Shown here: one piece after another, positions 32,844-43,248 of the stretch
Numbering within the stretch: the stretch's first letter is position 1
Layout of the letters: each line of letters opens with the position of its first letter
Source of the DNA: Pseudomonas sp. MPC6
Lineage (GTDB): Bacteria > Pseudomonadota > Gammaproteobacteria > Pseudomonadales > Pseudomonadaceae
Assembly: GCF_006094435.1 (NCBI RefSeq)
Contig: NZ_CP034783.1
Coordinates: 5,917,001 to 5,981,000 of the forward strand
Length of the DNA stretch: 64,000 bases
Direction: 5' to 3'
Notes under the pieces: model-generated
What the model was told of the DNA's origin: nothing
The model's database searches: none
The model's input: the letters and a program-made list of their open reading frames with translations, nothing else
Translations under genes and position numbers: made by a program

Positions 32844-33704
32844 TTACGCCTTAAATTCGTCGTTCCGGGCAGGTCGCTGTGCGCCCTGCGAGAAAAAGCG
32901 CCGGTGACTGGACACCGGCATCCGCGCCCTGATGGACGCCTGTTCGCTGCTATCGCGTTCGGCCAGCAGCACGGCCTCGCCTTGATCCTTTTGTGCCAAT
33001 ACCCGCCCCCAAGGGTCGATGATTGCGGCATGCCCCCAGGTTTCCCGTGGCCCCGGATGGGTCCCACCCTGGGCGGCCGCGAGCACGTAACATTGGGTCT
33101 CGATCGCTCGTGCGCGAATCAGCACGTCCCAATGGGCCGCGCCGGTCACCGCGGTAAAGGCCGACGGTGCGGTAATCAACTCCGCGCCGGCGGCACGCAA
33201 TTCACTGTAAAGCTCTGGAAATCGCAAGTCGTAACACACCGTCAGGCCGACTCGACCGACGGGCGTGTCCGCCACCACCACACCACTGCCATAAGCATAG
33301 TCATCGGATTCGCGATAACGCCCGCGATTGTCCGCCACATCCACGTCGAACAAATGCAGCTTGTCGTAGCGCGCCACCGTTTCGCCCCGGTCGTTCACCA
33401 GCAACGAGCAGGCATGCACTTTCGCCGTCGGTTGATCCACCGGCGGCAGCGGCAATGTGCCGGCCACTATCCATAAGTTGAGGTCGCGTGCGGTCTGTTT
33501 CAACCATGGCAGGATCGGTCCTTCGCCCGCTGCCTCGGCGCGGCCGATGTCGGCAACGTCGCGACGCCCCATGGCGGCGAAATTTTCCGGCAGCACGGCC
33601 AGGCGCGCACCACCCGCGGCCGCTTCCTCGAGCAAGCGATGGGCCTGGGCCAGATTGGCCAGCACATCGCTCTGGCTGACCATTTGAATCACCGCTACAG
33701 ACAT
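32844..33704 (-). CDS. Carbon-nitrogen hydrolase (Nit1-type deaminated-glutathione amidase candidate)
   Basis: 286-residue nitrilase-superfamily amidase. The Glu-Lys-Cys triad is visible: Glu40 ([10 protein letters not shown]), Lys115 ([11 protein letters not shown]) and Cys157 ([11 protein letters not shown]). The DKLHLFDVD and [11 protein letters not shown] wording resembles Nit1/YbeM enzymes that repair deaminated glutathione, but substrate is inferred. I start at [13 protein letters not shown]; longer in-frame versions translate a REP element. It lies between yhdP and tldD. Confidence 0.9.
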   Translation of the reverse strand: MSVAVIQMVSQSDVLANLAQAHRLLEEAAAGGARLAVLPENFAAMGRRDVADIGRAEAAGEGPILPWLKQTARDLNLWIVAGTLPLPPVDQPTAKVHACSLLVNDRGETVARYDKLHLFDVDVADNRGRYRESDDYAYGSGVVVADTPVGRVGLTVCYDLRFPELYSELRAAGAELITAPSAFTAVTGAAHWDVLIRARAIETQCYVLAAAQGGTHPGPRETWGHAAIIDPWGRVLAQKDQGEAVLLAERDSSEQASIRARMPVSSHRRFFSQGAQRPARNDEFKA

Positions 33705-33736
33705 GGTTTTTTCCTGATCTGGAGTTAACGCAGACC

Positions 33737-33825
33737 TTGTAGGAGCTGGCTTGCCAGCGAAGGCGGCCTCGAGCCTTGCACCGCCCATGAAGACGCCTTC
33801 GCCGGCAAGCCGGCTCCTACAGGGG
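33737..33825. repeat. REPIN between yhdP and the amidase gene
   Basis: Inverted pair of GTAGGAGCTGGCTTGCCAGC arms; the right arm reads GCCGGCAAGCCGGCTCCTAC, with compensating changes that keep the palindrome. Confidence 0.9.
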
Positions 33826-33872
33826 ATTGCGTCGCTACGGCCATGCTACTCCATCGGGCCAGGGACGGGATT

Positions 33873-36800
33873 TCAAAAAGGCTTGTCGAAGGTGATTTTC
33901 GGATCTTTCCACGGCCCCTTGACGCTGTATTGCACGCTGGCAAAACGTGCCACGCGATCACCGATCAGCTTGTCGATCAGGAAAAGCGCCCCGCCAATGG
34001 CCGGTGCGCCGACGATCAGTGCGGCGATCGGCAGGTTGTTGGTCACCGGCAAGGTCACCAGCAACTTGGCATCCACCCTGTCCCCTACCAGGTCCAGGGT
34101 GCCGTTGAGCTCAAGATTGCTCGACGGACCGGTCAACCGGATGGGTTCACGGGTGACGTACACGCCGTTGGTCGCCACCAGCAGGCCTTTGACCCGATCG
34201 TAACTCAGGCCTTTGCCAAACAGGTCGGAGAAGTCCAGGCGCAGGCGGCGGCCGATGGAGTTGAAATTCAGCAGTCCGAACACCCGCAATGCCTGGGCGC
34301 CGCCCTCGACTTCGACAAACTGGCCTTTATTCAACGAGGCGTCGAGGGTTCCGGAGAAGCGCTTGGTGGCCAGCCACGCCGGCGAACCAGGCCAGCGACC
34401 GTCGACGTCCATATGGAAATTTTCACTGGTGACGCTCGGTGCAAAGCCCCAGCCTTTGAGCACATCGGCGAGGTTCTTGCCACTGGCCCGGCCCTTGAAC
34501 CAGCTGCTGGAGGAGCCTGGCGTGCCTTCCCAACCGCCGCTGCCCTGCAACAGAATCCCCTTGAGGCCCAGGTCCAGCGTATTGAAGGCGATGCCCTTGG
34601 CGGTCGGACGTACTTTCAGCGACCAGCCGCCCACCAGATCCTTGCCCTGGAACAGTTGATTGATGGTGATATCCAGCGCCGGGATTTTCGTCGGGTCTAC
34701 CGCGGCCAGCGGATCAGGCGAGTTTTCGTCAGCCAGCACTGTCGGATCCGGCGCGGGTAAACGCACGTATTGCAGATTGACCGCAATCGGCGCGGCTTTG
34801 GCATCGGGAACGCTGGCGCCCCCTTTGACCTGCTGACTATCGAGTTGCAAGGCCCACGCGCTCGGTTTGCGGTTCAGCTGAATGTCAGCCTGATCGAGGG
34901 TGGTACCGACCCCGCTGAGCTTGCCTACCTTGAAGTCCACGCTGTTGAGCAACTGCTTGGCATTACCGCCCGGGTCCTGGCCGGCGTATTTGTCCAGCAG
35001 ATCCTTCCACGGTCCGACATCCAGTTCCGGCAGCGCGCCACGCACCCGCAGGCCTTTGGCACCGGGCAGCACGGCATTGCCGCCACCGACGATCAACTCA
35101 CCGCGACCGTCGGCAAAATTGCCGGGCGGCGCCGCGAAGGTGAAGTTGGCCAGCTCGCCGTGGTTGACCCAATAACGCCGCTGCGGACCTTGCAACGTCA
35201 TACGAAAGGTAGTGTCACGCCCCACATCGGCGGCCAGGCCGAACGGCGCGGGCAAATCGAGCGCCACGCCCTTGAGGCTGGAACTGACCATCAATTGACT
35301 GTTGTCACCCTCAAGATTCAATTGCAGCTGATAGGGAATCAAGCCGGACACTGGTAGCGGCTGGGTGACGCTCAACCAGTCCGTGAGTTTCTTCACCTCG
35401 ACCTGACCCGAGGCGGCAACGCGGGTCTTGAGGTTGCCCGGGCTGCCATCGGCGAAAATCTGCGCGCTGACCGGTTTGTCGAAGGCGCGAGCGCTGATGT
35501 TCTTCCCGCTCAAGCCCTTGGCGCTGTCGAAACGGAAATCGCCCTTGAGCTGGGTCAGTTCCAGGCTCGGCTCGGCCAGTTTCAGGCGGGCCTTGGCGGT
35601 CTTGAAATCGACGAGGATCTTCGGCTGTTCGCCTTTGGCCAAGGGGATATCCAGTTTCAGCTTGCCCTGCAGATCACCCTCGCCTTCCCAACCGGCAAAG
35701 GTCTGGGCGGTGCCGATCGGTGCTTGTTGCAGAATCTTCAGGCCATCGCCCAAGCCGCCGGCGAACGCGCCGTCGAGCAACAGGTGGCTGGTTTTGCCAC
35801 TCGCTACGTGAGGGATATTGACGTAAATGTCGCGGACCTGGGTGTCGAGCAATTGGCCCTTGCTGGCCAGGATGCGCACGCCGCTGTCTTCGACGAACAC
35901 GTCACCCGTGACCTTGCTGACATGTGGCCAGCCCGGCTGGAAGGCCAGCTCGGCATCGTGCACCTTGAAGAACAGGCTGATGCTGCGATCCGCGTCCGCC
36001 GCGCCCTTGTTCAACGAACCCTGATACTGGAAGAAGCCCTGGTCCACTGCGCCTTTGAGAATCGCCGTACGCAGCCATTCGTCCAGCGCCGGGCTGAGCA
36101 TTGTCGGCAAGTACTTGGCGGTGTACTTGCCATCGCCGTCCACCAGGCCGACCCGCAGGTCCATATAATCTTCCTGCGTGCGATCGAAATGCAGGCGGAT
36201 CAGGAAATCGCCGGCGATCTTGCCCTCTTCGCCCAGCACCTTGAGATAGGGCGCAATCAGGGTGAAGCCTTCTTTATCAAGCTTCCAGTTCAAGGTTGCG
36301 TTGGCCTGGAGGTATTGCCAGGGCTTGGCGAAGATCGGGTCCAGGTGCAGGGAAAAATCCTTGCTGTCCATGCGCAACTCACCGCGCCCAAGGTCACCGC
36401 TGATACTGCCGCTGACGTTACGCGCCGCTGGCGCGCCGTGATAGGCATCGAAGCCGACCCGATCGAGGTTGGCGGCAAAGCTGAACTTGCTGTCGTCGGT
36501 GGCGTTGGGCCGGAAATCGATCAGCACATTGCGCAAACCACCGGTCACCTTCAGCCGCTCCACCGCCGTGGAAACACCCTGGGGCAGTGGCCCCAAGGCA
36601 TTCAGCAGAGGCGTGAGCGCGGTGAGGTCGAGGCGGTCGGCCTGCAGATGCCAGAGCTCTTCGGTCTTGTCGGTGGCCACGCTCCCCTTGAGTTGCAAAC
36701 GCGACTCCCAGCGCGTCTCGCCAAGGTTCATGGCCAGGGAATCCAGGCTCGCGAGGAAGCCTTCGGCACTGCGCTGGAAATAACCGTTGAGTGCCAGATT

Positions 36801-37676
36801 GTTGATCTGGATCGGCTTGCGCTCGGCGTAGGCGCCCTTGAGTTGCGGCGCATTCAAACGCAGTGCGGCGCTTTGCAGGGCGCCCTTGCCCCAGTTCAGC
36901 CAGAGCTCGCCGCCCGCCTTGATCTCGGAGAAATTCCACTGCTGGGTCAGGCGCTCCGGCAGCCATTTCGACCAGTCGCTTTGCGGCAGGCTCAGGTAGG
37001 CGTCCGCCTCGCCGTCCTTCCACTCGCTGGCGCGAATACGCGTACGCAGACTCATGGCCACCGGTTGGCCGTCGGGCAGGGTCAGGCGGGCGTCGAGTCG
37101 CTGGCGGGAGGCACCGGTTGTCAGACTCAAGCCGACGTAAGTCAGGGTCAGCGGTGGCTGATCCAGTGGCTGCAAGGTGATCTGGCTGTCGAGCACTGAC
37201 AGCTGCCGGACCATTTGCAGGCGATTGAGCAGCTGCTGCGGATCAAGCGGCTGATCCTGCTGTACCGGCAGACCTTCCAGCGCCCAGTGACCGTCCGCGC
37301 CTTCCTTGAGGCTGATTTTCAGGCCATCGAGCTCCAGGTGAGCGATGCGCACCTCCCGTGCCAGCAGGCTGGCCCAGAGATCCGGTACCGCACGCACCTG
37401 ATCCAGACGCAGGGCATTGGCGCCCTCGCCGACCATCACGTCGTGAGCGAACAGAATCGGCGCGAAACCGCTCCAGTTGCCTTCCAGTTCGCCGATATGC
37501 AGCGGCATGCCCAACGCAGCACCGGCTTTGGTTTCGACTTCGGCGCGGTATTCGGCCACCAGGGGGGTCAACTCCCGGCCGAGGCTGACGTAAAGTGCCA
37601 TCAGCACCAGGACCAACGCGCACAGGCCCAGACCCCAGCGGGTCAGTGCGGCCAGTATGCGTGTCAGACGGTCCAT
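33873..37676 (-). CDS. yhdP: AsmA-like protein YhdP
   Basis: Very large inner-membrane-anchored protein, 1267 residues from the ATG at 37676 (MDRLTRILAALTRW). One N-terminal transmembrane helix (about 12-32, GLGLCALVLVLMALYVS) precedes an extended periplasmic region of the YhdP/DUF3971 and AsmA-like type, which forms bridge-like beta-grooves carrying phospholipids to the outer membrane (shown for E. coli YhdP, TamB, YdbH). The C-terminal AsmA-like end (FNSIGRRLRLDFSDLFGKGLSYD... KGPWKDPKITFDKPF) is typical. It follows rng (75 nt). Confidence 0.94.
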   Translation of the reverse strand: MDRLTRILAALTRWGLGLCALVLVLMALYVSLGRELTPLVAEYRAEVETKAGAALGMPLHIGELEGNWSGFAPILFAHDVMVGEGANALRLDQVRAVPDLWASLLAREVRIAHLELDGLKISLKEGADGHWALEGLPVQQDQPLDPQQLLNRLQMVRQLSVLDSQITLQPLDQPPLTLTYVGLSLTTGASRQRLDARLTLPDGQPVAMSLRTRIRASEWKDGEADAYLSLPQSDWSKWLPERLTQQWNFSEIKAGGELWLNWGKGALQSAALRLNAPQLKGAYAERKPIQINNLALNGYFQRSAEGFLASLDSLAMNLGETRWESRLQLKGSVATDKTEELWHLQADRLDLTALTPLLNALGPLPQGVSTAVERLKVTGGLRNVLIDFRPNATDDSKFSFAANLDRVGFDAYHGAPAARNVSGSISGDLGRGELRMDSKDFSLHLDPIFAKPWQYLQANATLNWKLDKEGFTLIAPYLKVLGEEGKIAGDFLIRLHFDRTQEDYMDLRVGLVDGDGKYTAKYLPTMLSPALDEWLRTAILKGAVDQGFFQYQGSLNKGAADADRSISLFFKVHDAELAFQPGWPHVSKVTGDVFVEDSGVRILASKGQLLDTQVRDIYVNIPHVASGKTSHLLLDGAFAGGLGDGLKILQQAPIGTAQTFAGWEGEGDLQGKLKLDIPLAKGEQPKILVDFKTAKARLKLAEPSLELTQLKGDFRFDSAKGLSGKNISARAFDKPVSAQIFADGSPGNLKTRVAASGQVEVKKLTDWLSVTQPLPVSGLIPYQLQLNLEGDNSQLMVSSSLKGVALDLPAPFGLAADVGRDTTFRMTLQGPQRRYWVNHGELANFTFAAPPGNFADGRGELIVGGGNAVLPGAKGLRVRGALPELDVGPWKDLLDKYAGQDPGGNAKQLLNSVDFKVGKLSGVGTTLDQADIQLNRKPSAWALQLDSQQVKGGASVPDAKAAPIAVNLQYVRLPAPDPTVLADENSPDPLAAVDPTKIPALDITINQLFQGKDLVGGWSLKVRPTAKGIAFNTLDLGLKGILLQGSGGWEGTPGSSSSWFKGRASGKNLADVLKGWGFAPSVTSENFHMDVDGRWPGSPAWLATKRFSGTLDASLNKGQFVEVEGGAQALRVFGLLNFNSIGRRLRLDFSDLFGKGLSYDRVKGLLVATNGVYVTREPIRLTGPSSNLELNGTLDLVGDRVDAKLLVTLPVTNNLPIAALIVGAPAIGGALFLIDKLIGDRVARFASVQYSVKGPWKDPKITFDKPF

Positions 37677-37751
37677 GTCAGTTGGCTCCCATGGCAAAGA
37701 CAATGCAAAAAGCTGAGGCCAGCTGTTCCAGTAGGGTTAAAACACGACGAT

Positions 37752-39209
37752 TCAGAGCAGCACCACGTCGTATTGTTCCTGCGAATACATGGTTTCCACC
37801 TGGAACCGAATGGTGCGTCCGATAAAACCTTCCAGCTCGGCGACATTGCCCGACTCCTCATCGAGCAAACGGTCGACGACTTTCTGGTTCGCCAATACAC
37901 GATAGCCTTCGGCCTGATAAGCGCGCGCTTCGCGGAGGATTTCGCGGAAAATTTCGTAGCAAACGGTTTCCGGGGTCTTCAGCTTGCCGCGGCCCTGGCA
38001 ACTGCTGCAGGGTTCGCACAGCACTTGCTCCAGACTTTCGCGGGTACGCTTGCGGGTCATCTGCACCAGGCCCAACTCGGTGATCCCGATGATGTTGGTC
38101 TTGGCGTGATCGCGCTCCAGCTGTTTCTCCAGGGTGCGCAGCACTTGGCGCTGATGCTCTTCGTCTTCCATGTCGATGAAGTCGATGATGATGATCCCGC
38201 CCAGATTGCGCAGGCGCAGCTGACGGGCGATGGCGGTGGCGGCTTCGAGGTTGGTCTTGAAGATGGTTTCTTCGAGGTTGCGATGACCGACGAAGGCCCC
38301 GGTGTTGACGTCGATGGTGCTCATGGCTTCCGCCGGATCCACCACCAGATAGCCGCCGGACTTCAGCGGCACTTTACGCTCGAGGGCTTTCTGGATTTCG
38401 TCTTCGACGCCGTACAGGTCGAAGATCGGTCGCTCGCCAGGGTAATGCTCCAGGCGATCGGCGATTTCCGGCATCAGTTCAGCAACGAATTGCGTGGTTT
38501 TCTGAAAGGTCTCGCGGGAATCGATGCGGATCTTCTCGATCTTCGGGCTGACCAGGTCACGCAGGGTGCGCAGCGCCAGGCCGAGGTCTTCGTAAATCAC
38601 ACTTGGCGCACTGATGGTCTTGATCTGGTCGTTGATCTGGTCCCAGAGCCGGCGCAGGTAGCGGATGTCCATGAGGATTTCATCGGCGCCGGCACCTTCG
38701 GCAGCGGTACGCAGGATGAAACCGCCGGCTTCCTTGATGCCCTCCGCGGCGACACAATCGGTGACCACTTGCTTGAGGCGATCGCGCTCGGCTTCGTCTT
38801 CGATCTTCAGCGAAATGCCGACGTGGGCAGTGCGCGGCATGTACACCAGGTAGCGCGATGGAATCGACAGCTGAGTGGTCAGGCGTGCGCCTTTGGAACC
38901 AATCGGGTCCTTGGTGACTTGCACCACCAGGCTCTGGCCTTCATGGACCAGCGCACTGATGCTCTCGACCGTCGGGCCTTCACGCAGGGAAATTTCCGAA
39001 GCGTGAATGAACGCGGCGCGGTCCAGGCCGATGTCGACGAAAGCCGCCTGCATGCCGGGCAATACCCGCACGACCTTACCTTTGTAAATGTTGCCGACGA
39101 TGCCGCGCTTTTGCGTGCGTTCGACGTGAACCTCTTGCAGAACACCGTTTTCAACCACCGCCACGCGCGATTCCATCGGCGTGATGTTGATCAGGATCTC
39201 TTCACTCAT
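37752..39209 (-). CDS. rng: Ribonuclease G
   Basis: Endoribonuclease of the RNase E/G family that processes the 5' end of 16S rRNA; 485 residues from MSEEILINITPMESR. An S1-like domain spans about 36-125. The catalytic aspartates are Asp300 (STIDVNTGAFVG) and Asp343 (IIIIDFIDM). The Zn-link is CEPCSSC at 398-404. No long C-terminal degradosome scaffold is present, which distinguishes it from RNase E. It is close to maf and the mre genes, as in many gamma-proteobacteria. Confidence 0.96.
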   Translation of the reverse strand: MSEEILINITPMESRVAVVENGVLQEVHVERTQKRGIVGNIYKGKVVRVLPGMQAAFVDIGLDRAAFIHASEISLREGPTVESISALVHEGQSLVVQVTKDPIGSKGARLTTQLSIPSRYLVYMPRTAHVGISLKIEDEAERDRLKQVVTDCVAAEGIKEAGGFILRTAAEGAGADEILMDIRYLRRLWDQINDQIKTISAPSVIYEDLGLALRTLRDLVSPKIEKIRIDSRETFQKTTQFVAELMPEIADRLEHYPGERPIFDLYGVEDEIQKALERKVPLKSGGYLVVDPAEAMSTIDVNTGAFVGHRNLEETIFKTNLEAATAIARQLRLRNLGGIIIIDFIDMEDEEHQRQVLRTLEKQLERDHAKTNIIGITELGLVQMTRKRTRESLEQVLCEPCSSCQGRGKLKTPETVCYEIFREILREARAYQAEGYRVLANQKVVDRLLDEESGNVAELEGFIGRTIRFQVETMYSQEQYDVVLL

Positions 39210-39266
39210 GGCAGGGTCTCGTTCAGGCATATTCACGATAATGGCCGCATCTTGTCAGTACGACGC

Positions 39267-39863
39267 TCAGCGCGCGTTAAGGGTTTGCCAACAGGGTATG
39301 CCGAAATGGCCGAGCAGCTCCGAGGTTTCGCACAGCGGCAGTCCGACGACCGCCGAATAGCTTCCATTCAACTGGGCGACAAATACCGCGCCCAACCCTT
39401 GAATGCCGTAGCCGCCCGCCTTGTCCCGCGGTTCGCCGCTGGCCCAGTAGGCCAGCGCTTCCTCGCGGTCGATGGGGCGAAAACGCACCAGACTGCGCAC
39501 CACCCGGGATTCGCAATGTTCACCCTCGAGCACCGCGATCGCCGTCAGCACTTCATGCTCATGTCCGGACAACATCATAAGCATGGCGCAAGCTTCAACT
39601 TCATCAACCGGCTTGCCGAGAATTTTCCCGTCCAGCACCACGGCGGTATCGGCACCGAGCACACAGCAATCTGCATCGGACACGACCAACCGGCGCCCGG
39701 CTTCAGCCTTGCCACGCGCGAGGCGTTCGACATAGGCCGACGGCGATTCAAGATTCAAAGGGGTTTCATCGATGTCCGCACTGATGACGGAGAACGGCAC
39801 GCCGATCTGCGTGAGCAGTTCACGCCGACGCGGCGAGCCAGAGGCGAGGTACAGCTGTTTCAT
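39267..39863 (-). CDS. maf: Maf-like nucleoside triphosphate pyrophosphatase
   Basis: 198-residue Maf/YhdE protein that hydrolyses non-canonical or dTTP/UTP nucleotides (family knowledge). It begins [17 protein letters not shown], the Maf signature, and contains [14 protein letters not shown] with the catalytic Asp. The upstream in-frame extension reaches into mreD DNA and lacks family similarity, so this ATG was chosen. It lies between mreD and rng. Confidence 0.93.
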   Translation of the reverse strand: MKQLYLASGSPRRRELLTQIGVPFSVISADIDETPLNLESPSAYVERLARGKAEAGRRLVVSDADCCVLGADTAVVLDGKILGKPVDEVEACAMLMMLSGHEHEVLTAIAVLEGEHCESRVVRSLVRFRPIDREEALAYWASGEPRDKAGGYGIQGLGAVFVAQLNGSYSAVVGLPLCETSELLGHFGIPCWQTLNAR

Positions 39864-39945
39864 CAAGACATCTCCCTGTTTAGCGCCCTGCCGCACACAT
39901 ACTGTTCCTTGGCAGGGCACCGGTACGGGCCAATGCCTGACCGAA

Positions 39946-40437
39946 TCAATTGATTCTGTAACGTCGACGCAATCCACGCAAACCGTAGCTGACCCAAGGC
40001 CAGAGCAACGCACTGACCAGTGCCGGCAAGACCAGCGCCAGCGTTGGCTGACGATTGCCGGTCAGGGCGCTGAGCCATAGCTGAACCAGCTGCGCGAGGC
40101 CGAAGATCACCAGGATCACCAGGCTCTGCTGCCACATCGGGAACATCCGCAGGCGCTGTTGCAGCGCCAGCACCAGGTAGGTGATGAGCGTCAGGATCAA
40201 CGCATTCTGGCCCAGCAGCGTGCCATACAGCACGTCTTCGGCCAGGCCCAGGCACCACGCGGTCACCATGCCGACTTTCTGCGGCAAGGCCAACGCCCAG
40301 AACGCCAGCAGCAAGGCGAGCCACAGGGGGCGCAGGATTTCCATGAATTGCGGCAACGGCGAGACGCTGAGCAGCAGGCCGATGGCAAACGTCAGCCAGA
40401 CTATCCAGCCGTTTCGGGAGGCGGTAATACCGACCAT
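39946..40437 (-). CDS. mreD: Rod-shape-determining protein MreD
   Basis: 163-residue integral membrane protein with about five hydrophobic helices, part of the elongasome. Its ATG overlaps the mreC TAA (TAATG). Sequence is Leu/Trp-rich with [33 protein letters not shown], the family core. Confidence 0.93.
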   Translation of the reverse strand: MVGITASRNGWIVWLTFAIGLLLSVSPLPQFMEILRPLWLALLLAFWALALPQKVGMVTAWCLGLAEDVLYGTLLGQNALILTLITYLVLALQQRLRMFPMWQQSLVILVIFGLAQLVQLWLSALTGNRQPTLALVLPALVSALLWPWVSYGLRGLRRRYRIN

Positions 40438-41558
40438 TATTCTCTTCCCCCAGGGGTAGCCGGCGCGGAGACAGGCGGTTTGGCGGCAGGCCTCACGGCA
40501 GCGGGTTGAGCTGTCGGTGGTTTGGCGGCGGGCGGCTTGGTGGCGGCAGGTTTGGTGGCGACCGGCTTGGCGGCGGCAGGCACAATCACCGGAGCAACCG
40601 GGGCGGCCGGAGCGACAACGGCAGACGGAATGACGGCAGCAGGTCTGGGCACGGTCGTGGGAATGATCGGTCCACCGCCGTGCTGATCCAGCGCTTCCTG
40701 GGCCTGGGCGGCATCGTTGGCGCGTTCTTCGGCGGTGCGGCTGTCACTGAACACCAGCAACAGATAACGGCTGCGGTTCAAGGCGGCGGTCGGTACGGCG
40801 CGAACAATGGCGAACGGCTGCCCTGAGTCGTGGATCACTTCCCTGACCGTGGCCACCGGGTAACCCGCCGGGAAACGCTGACCGAGACCGGAGCTGACCA
40901 GCAGATCGCCTTCCTTGATGTCGGCCGTGTCTGCCACGTGACGCAGTTCCAGGCGTTCCGGGTTGCCGGTGCCGCTGGCGATCGCCCGCAGGCCGTTGCG
41001 GTTCACTTGCACCGGGATGCTGTGCGTGGTGTCGGTCAGCAGCAGCACGCGGGAGGTGTAGGGCATCAATTCGACCACCTGGCCCATCAGGCCGCGGGCG
41101 TCGAGCACCGGCTGACCGAGCACGACACCGTCGCGCTCACCCTTGTTGATGATGATGCGATGGGTGAAGGGGTTGGGGTCCATGCCGATCAGCTCGGCGA
41201 CTTCGACCTTCTCGTTGACCAGCGCCGAGGAGTTGAGCAACTCGCGCAGCCGCACGTTCTGCTCGGTCAAGGCGGCAAGCTTTTGCATGCGGCCCTGCAA
41301 CAGCAGGTTTTCGGTCTTGAGTTTTTCGTTTTCCGCGACGAGTTCGGTACGGCTGCCAAACTGGCTGGCCACACCTTGCCATAGCCGCTGCGGCAGGTCG
41401 GTGATCCAGTAAGACTGCATCAGCACCAGCGACATTTGGCTACGCACCGGCTTGAGCAGTGTGAAGCGGGCATCGACCACCATCAGCGCGACCGATAGCA
41501 CGACCAGCACCAACAAGCGCACGCCCAGTGAAGGCCCTTTGGTGAAAAGCGGTTTAAT
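40437..41558 (-). CDS. mreC: Rod-shape-determining protein MreC, probable AUU start
   Basis: Bitopic elongasome protein, 373 residues if begun at the ATT at 41558. A GGAGGAG site lies 6 nt before that ATT, and the first residues IKPLFTKGPSLG lead into RLLVLVVLSVALMVVD, the membrane helix. The nearest conventional start, GTG at 41522, has no ribosome site and would begin at the helix edge. A coiled coil (about 75-115) and the two beta-barrel MreC core domains follow (IGMDPNPFTHRIIINKGERDG, LLVSSGLGQRFPAGYPVA). The last 80 or so residues are a repetitive Ala/Pro/Lys tail. It overlaps mreD by one base. Confidence 0.88.
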   Translation of the reverse strand: MKPLFTKGPSLGVRLLVLVVLSVALMVVDARFTLLKPVRSQMSLVLMQSYWITDLPQRLWQGVASQFGSRTELVAENEKLKTENLLLQGRMQKLAALTEQNVRLRELLNSSALVNEKVEVAELIGMDPNPFTHRIIINKGERDGVVLGQPVLDARGLMGQVVELMPYTSRVLLLTDTTHSIPVQVNRNGLRAIASGTGNPERLELRHVADTADIKEGDLLVSSGLGQRFPAGYPVATVREVIHDSGQPFAIVRAVPTAALNRSRYLLLVFSDSRTAEERANDAAQAQEALDQHGGGPIIPTTVPRPAAVIPSAVVAPAAPVAPVIVPAAAKPVATKPAATKPPAAKPPTAQPAAVRPAAKPPVSAPATPGGRE

Positions 41559-41638
41559 AAGCCGCTCCTCCCAGGCAAATGTTCTCGTTATTCATAGGCA
41601 GACCGGCCTGGATGCAGACTGACAGAAGATAAACGCAA

Positions 41639-41664
41639 CAGGCAGCACTGCAAAGTGCTGCCTG
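41639..41664 (-). terminator. Hairpin between mreB and mreC
   Basis: CAGGCAGCACT-4 nt-AGTGCTGCCTG, perfect 11-bp stem, followed on the minus strand by TTGCGTTTATC. A weak terminator or processing site that could make mreB more abundant than mreCD. Confidence 0.55.
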
Positions 41665-41695
41665 CGCGCCAACAGCATAGATGCAACCGGCGATA

Positions 41696-42745
<1,050 letters not shown>

Positions 42746-42944
42746 CTAGGCAACGCGTGGGTAAAAAAGTGCGGCAAACTCTAACAACGACAGGGATTTT
42801 GGGCAAGGCGCCAATATGTTAAATTGGCCGCTTTTCCGTGCACCAAACCCCACAATCGCGGCCTTATGACCGTAGAAATGCGGTAGTGTTCCGACCAATC
42901 TAACACACGGACGCCGTCCGTTCTGTTTTCCACTGGAGATTCCC

Positions 42945-43232
42945 ATGGCGCTTGAACGCTCCGACGTGGAAAAAATCGCTCATCTGGCCTGCCTCGGCCT
43001 CAATGATGCCGATCTTCCACACATCACTTCGGCCCTGAACAGCATTCTCGGGCTGGTCGACGAAATGCAGGCGGTCAATACCGACGGTATCGAGCCGCTC
43101 GCCCACCCACTGGAAGCCAGCCAGCGCCTGCGCGCAGACGTCGTGACCGAGACCGATCATCGCGAGGCCTACCAGTCCATCGCACCAGCGGTCGAAAACG
43201 GCCTGTACCTGGTTCCGAAAGTCATCGACTAA
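42945..43232 (+). CDS. gatC: Asp/Glu-tRNA amidotransferase subunit C
   Basis: 95-residue GatC, the scaffold subunit of GatCAB, which amidates mischarged Glu-tRNA(Gln) or Asp-tRNA(Asn). Starts [19 protein letters not shown] and ends with VPKVID, both typical. First gene of gatC-gatA-gatB. Confidence 0.95.
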   Translation: MALERSDVEKIAHLACLGLNDADLPHITSALNSILGLVDEMQAVNTDGIEPLAHPLEASQRLRADVVTETDHREAYQSIAPAVENGLYLVPKVID

Positions 43233-43248
43233 AGGGAAAGAGCCTGCA

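Noticed and set aside
33705..33788. N-terminal extensions containing 'SLASQLLQ' or 'GKPAPT' peptides (also near 52370-52501 and 60000-60251)
   Set aside because: These are translations of REP arms, not protein. The conserved starts lie after the REP elements.
37215..39953. A 912-codon open frame opposite yhdP, rng and maf
   Set aside because: Antisense shadow with no recognisable features.
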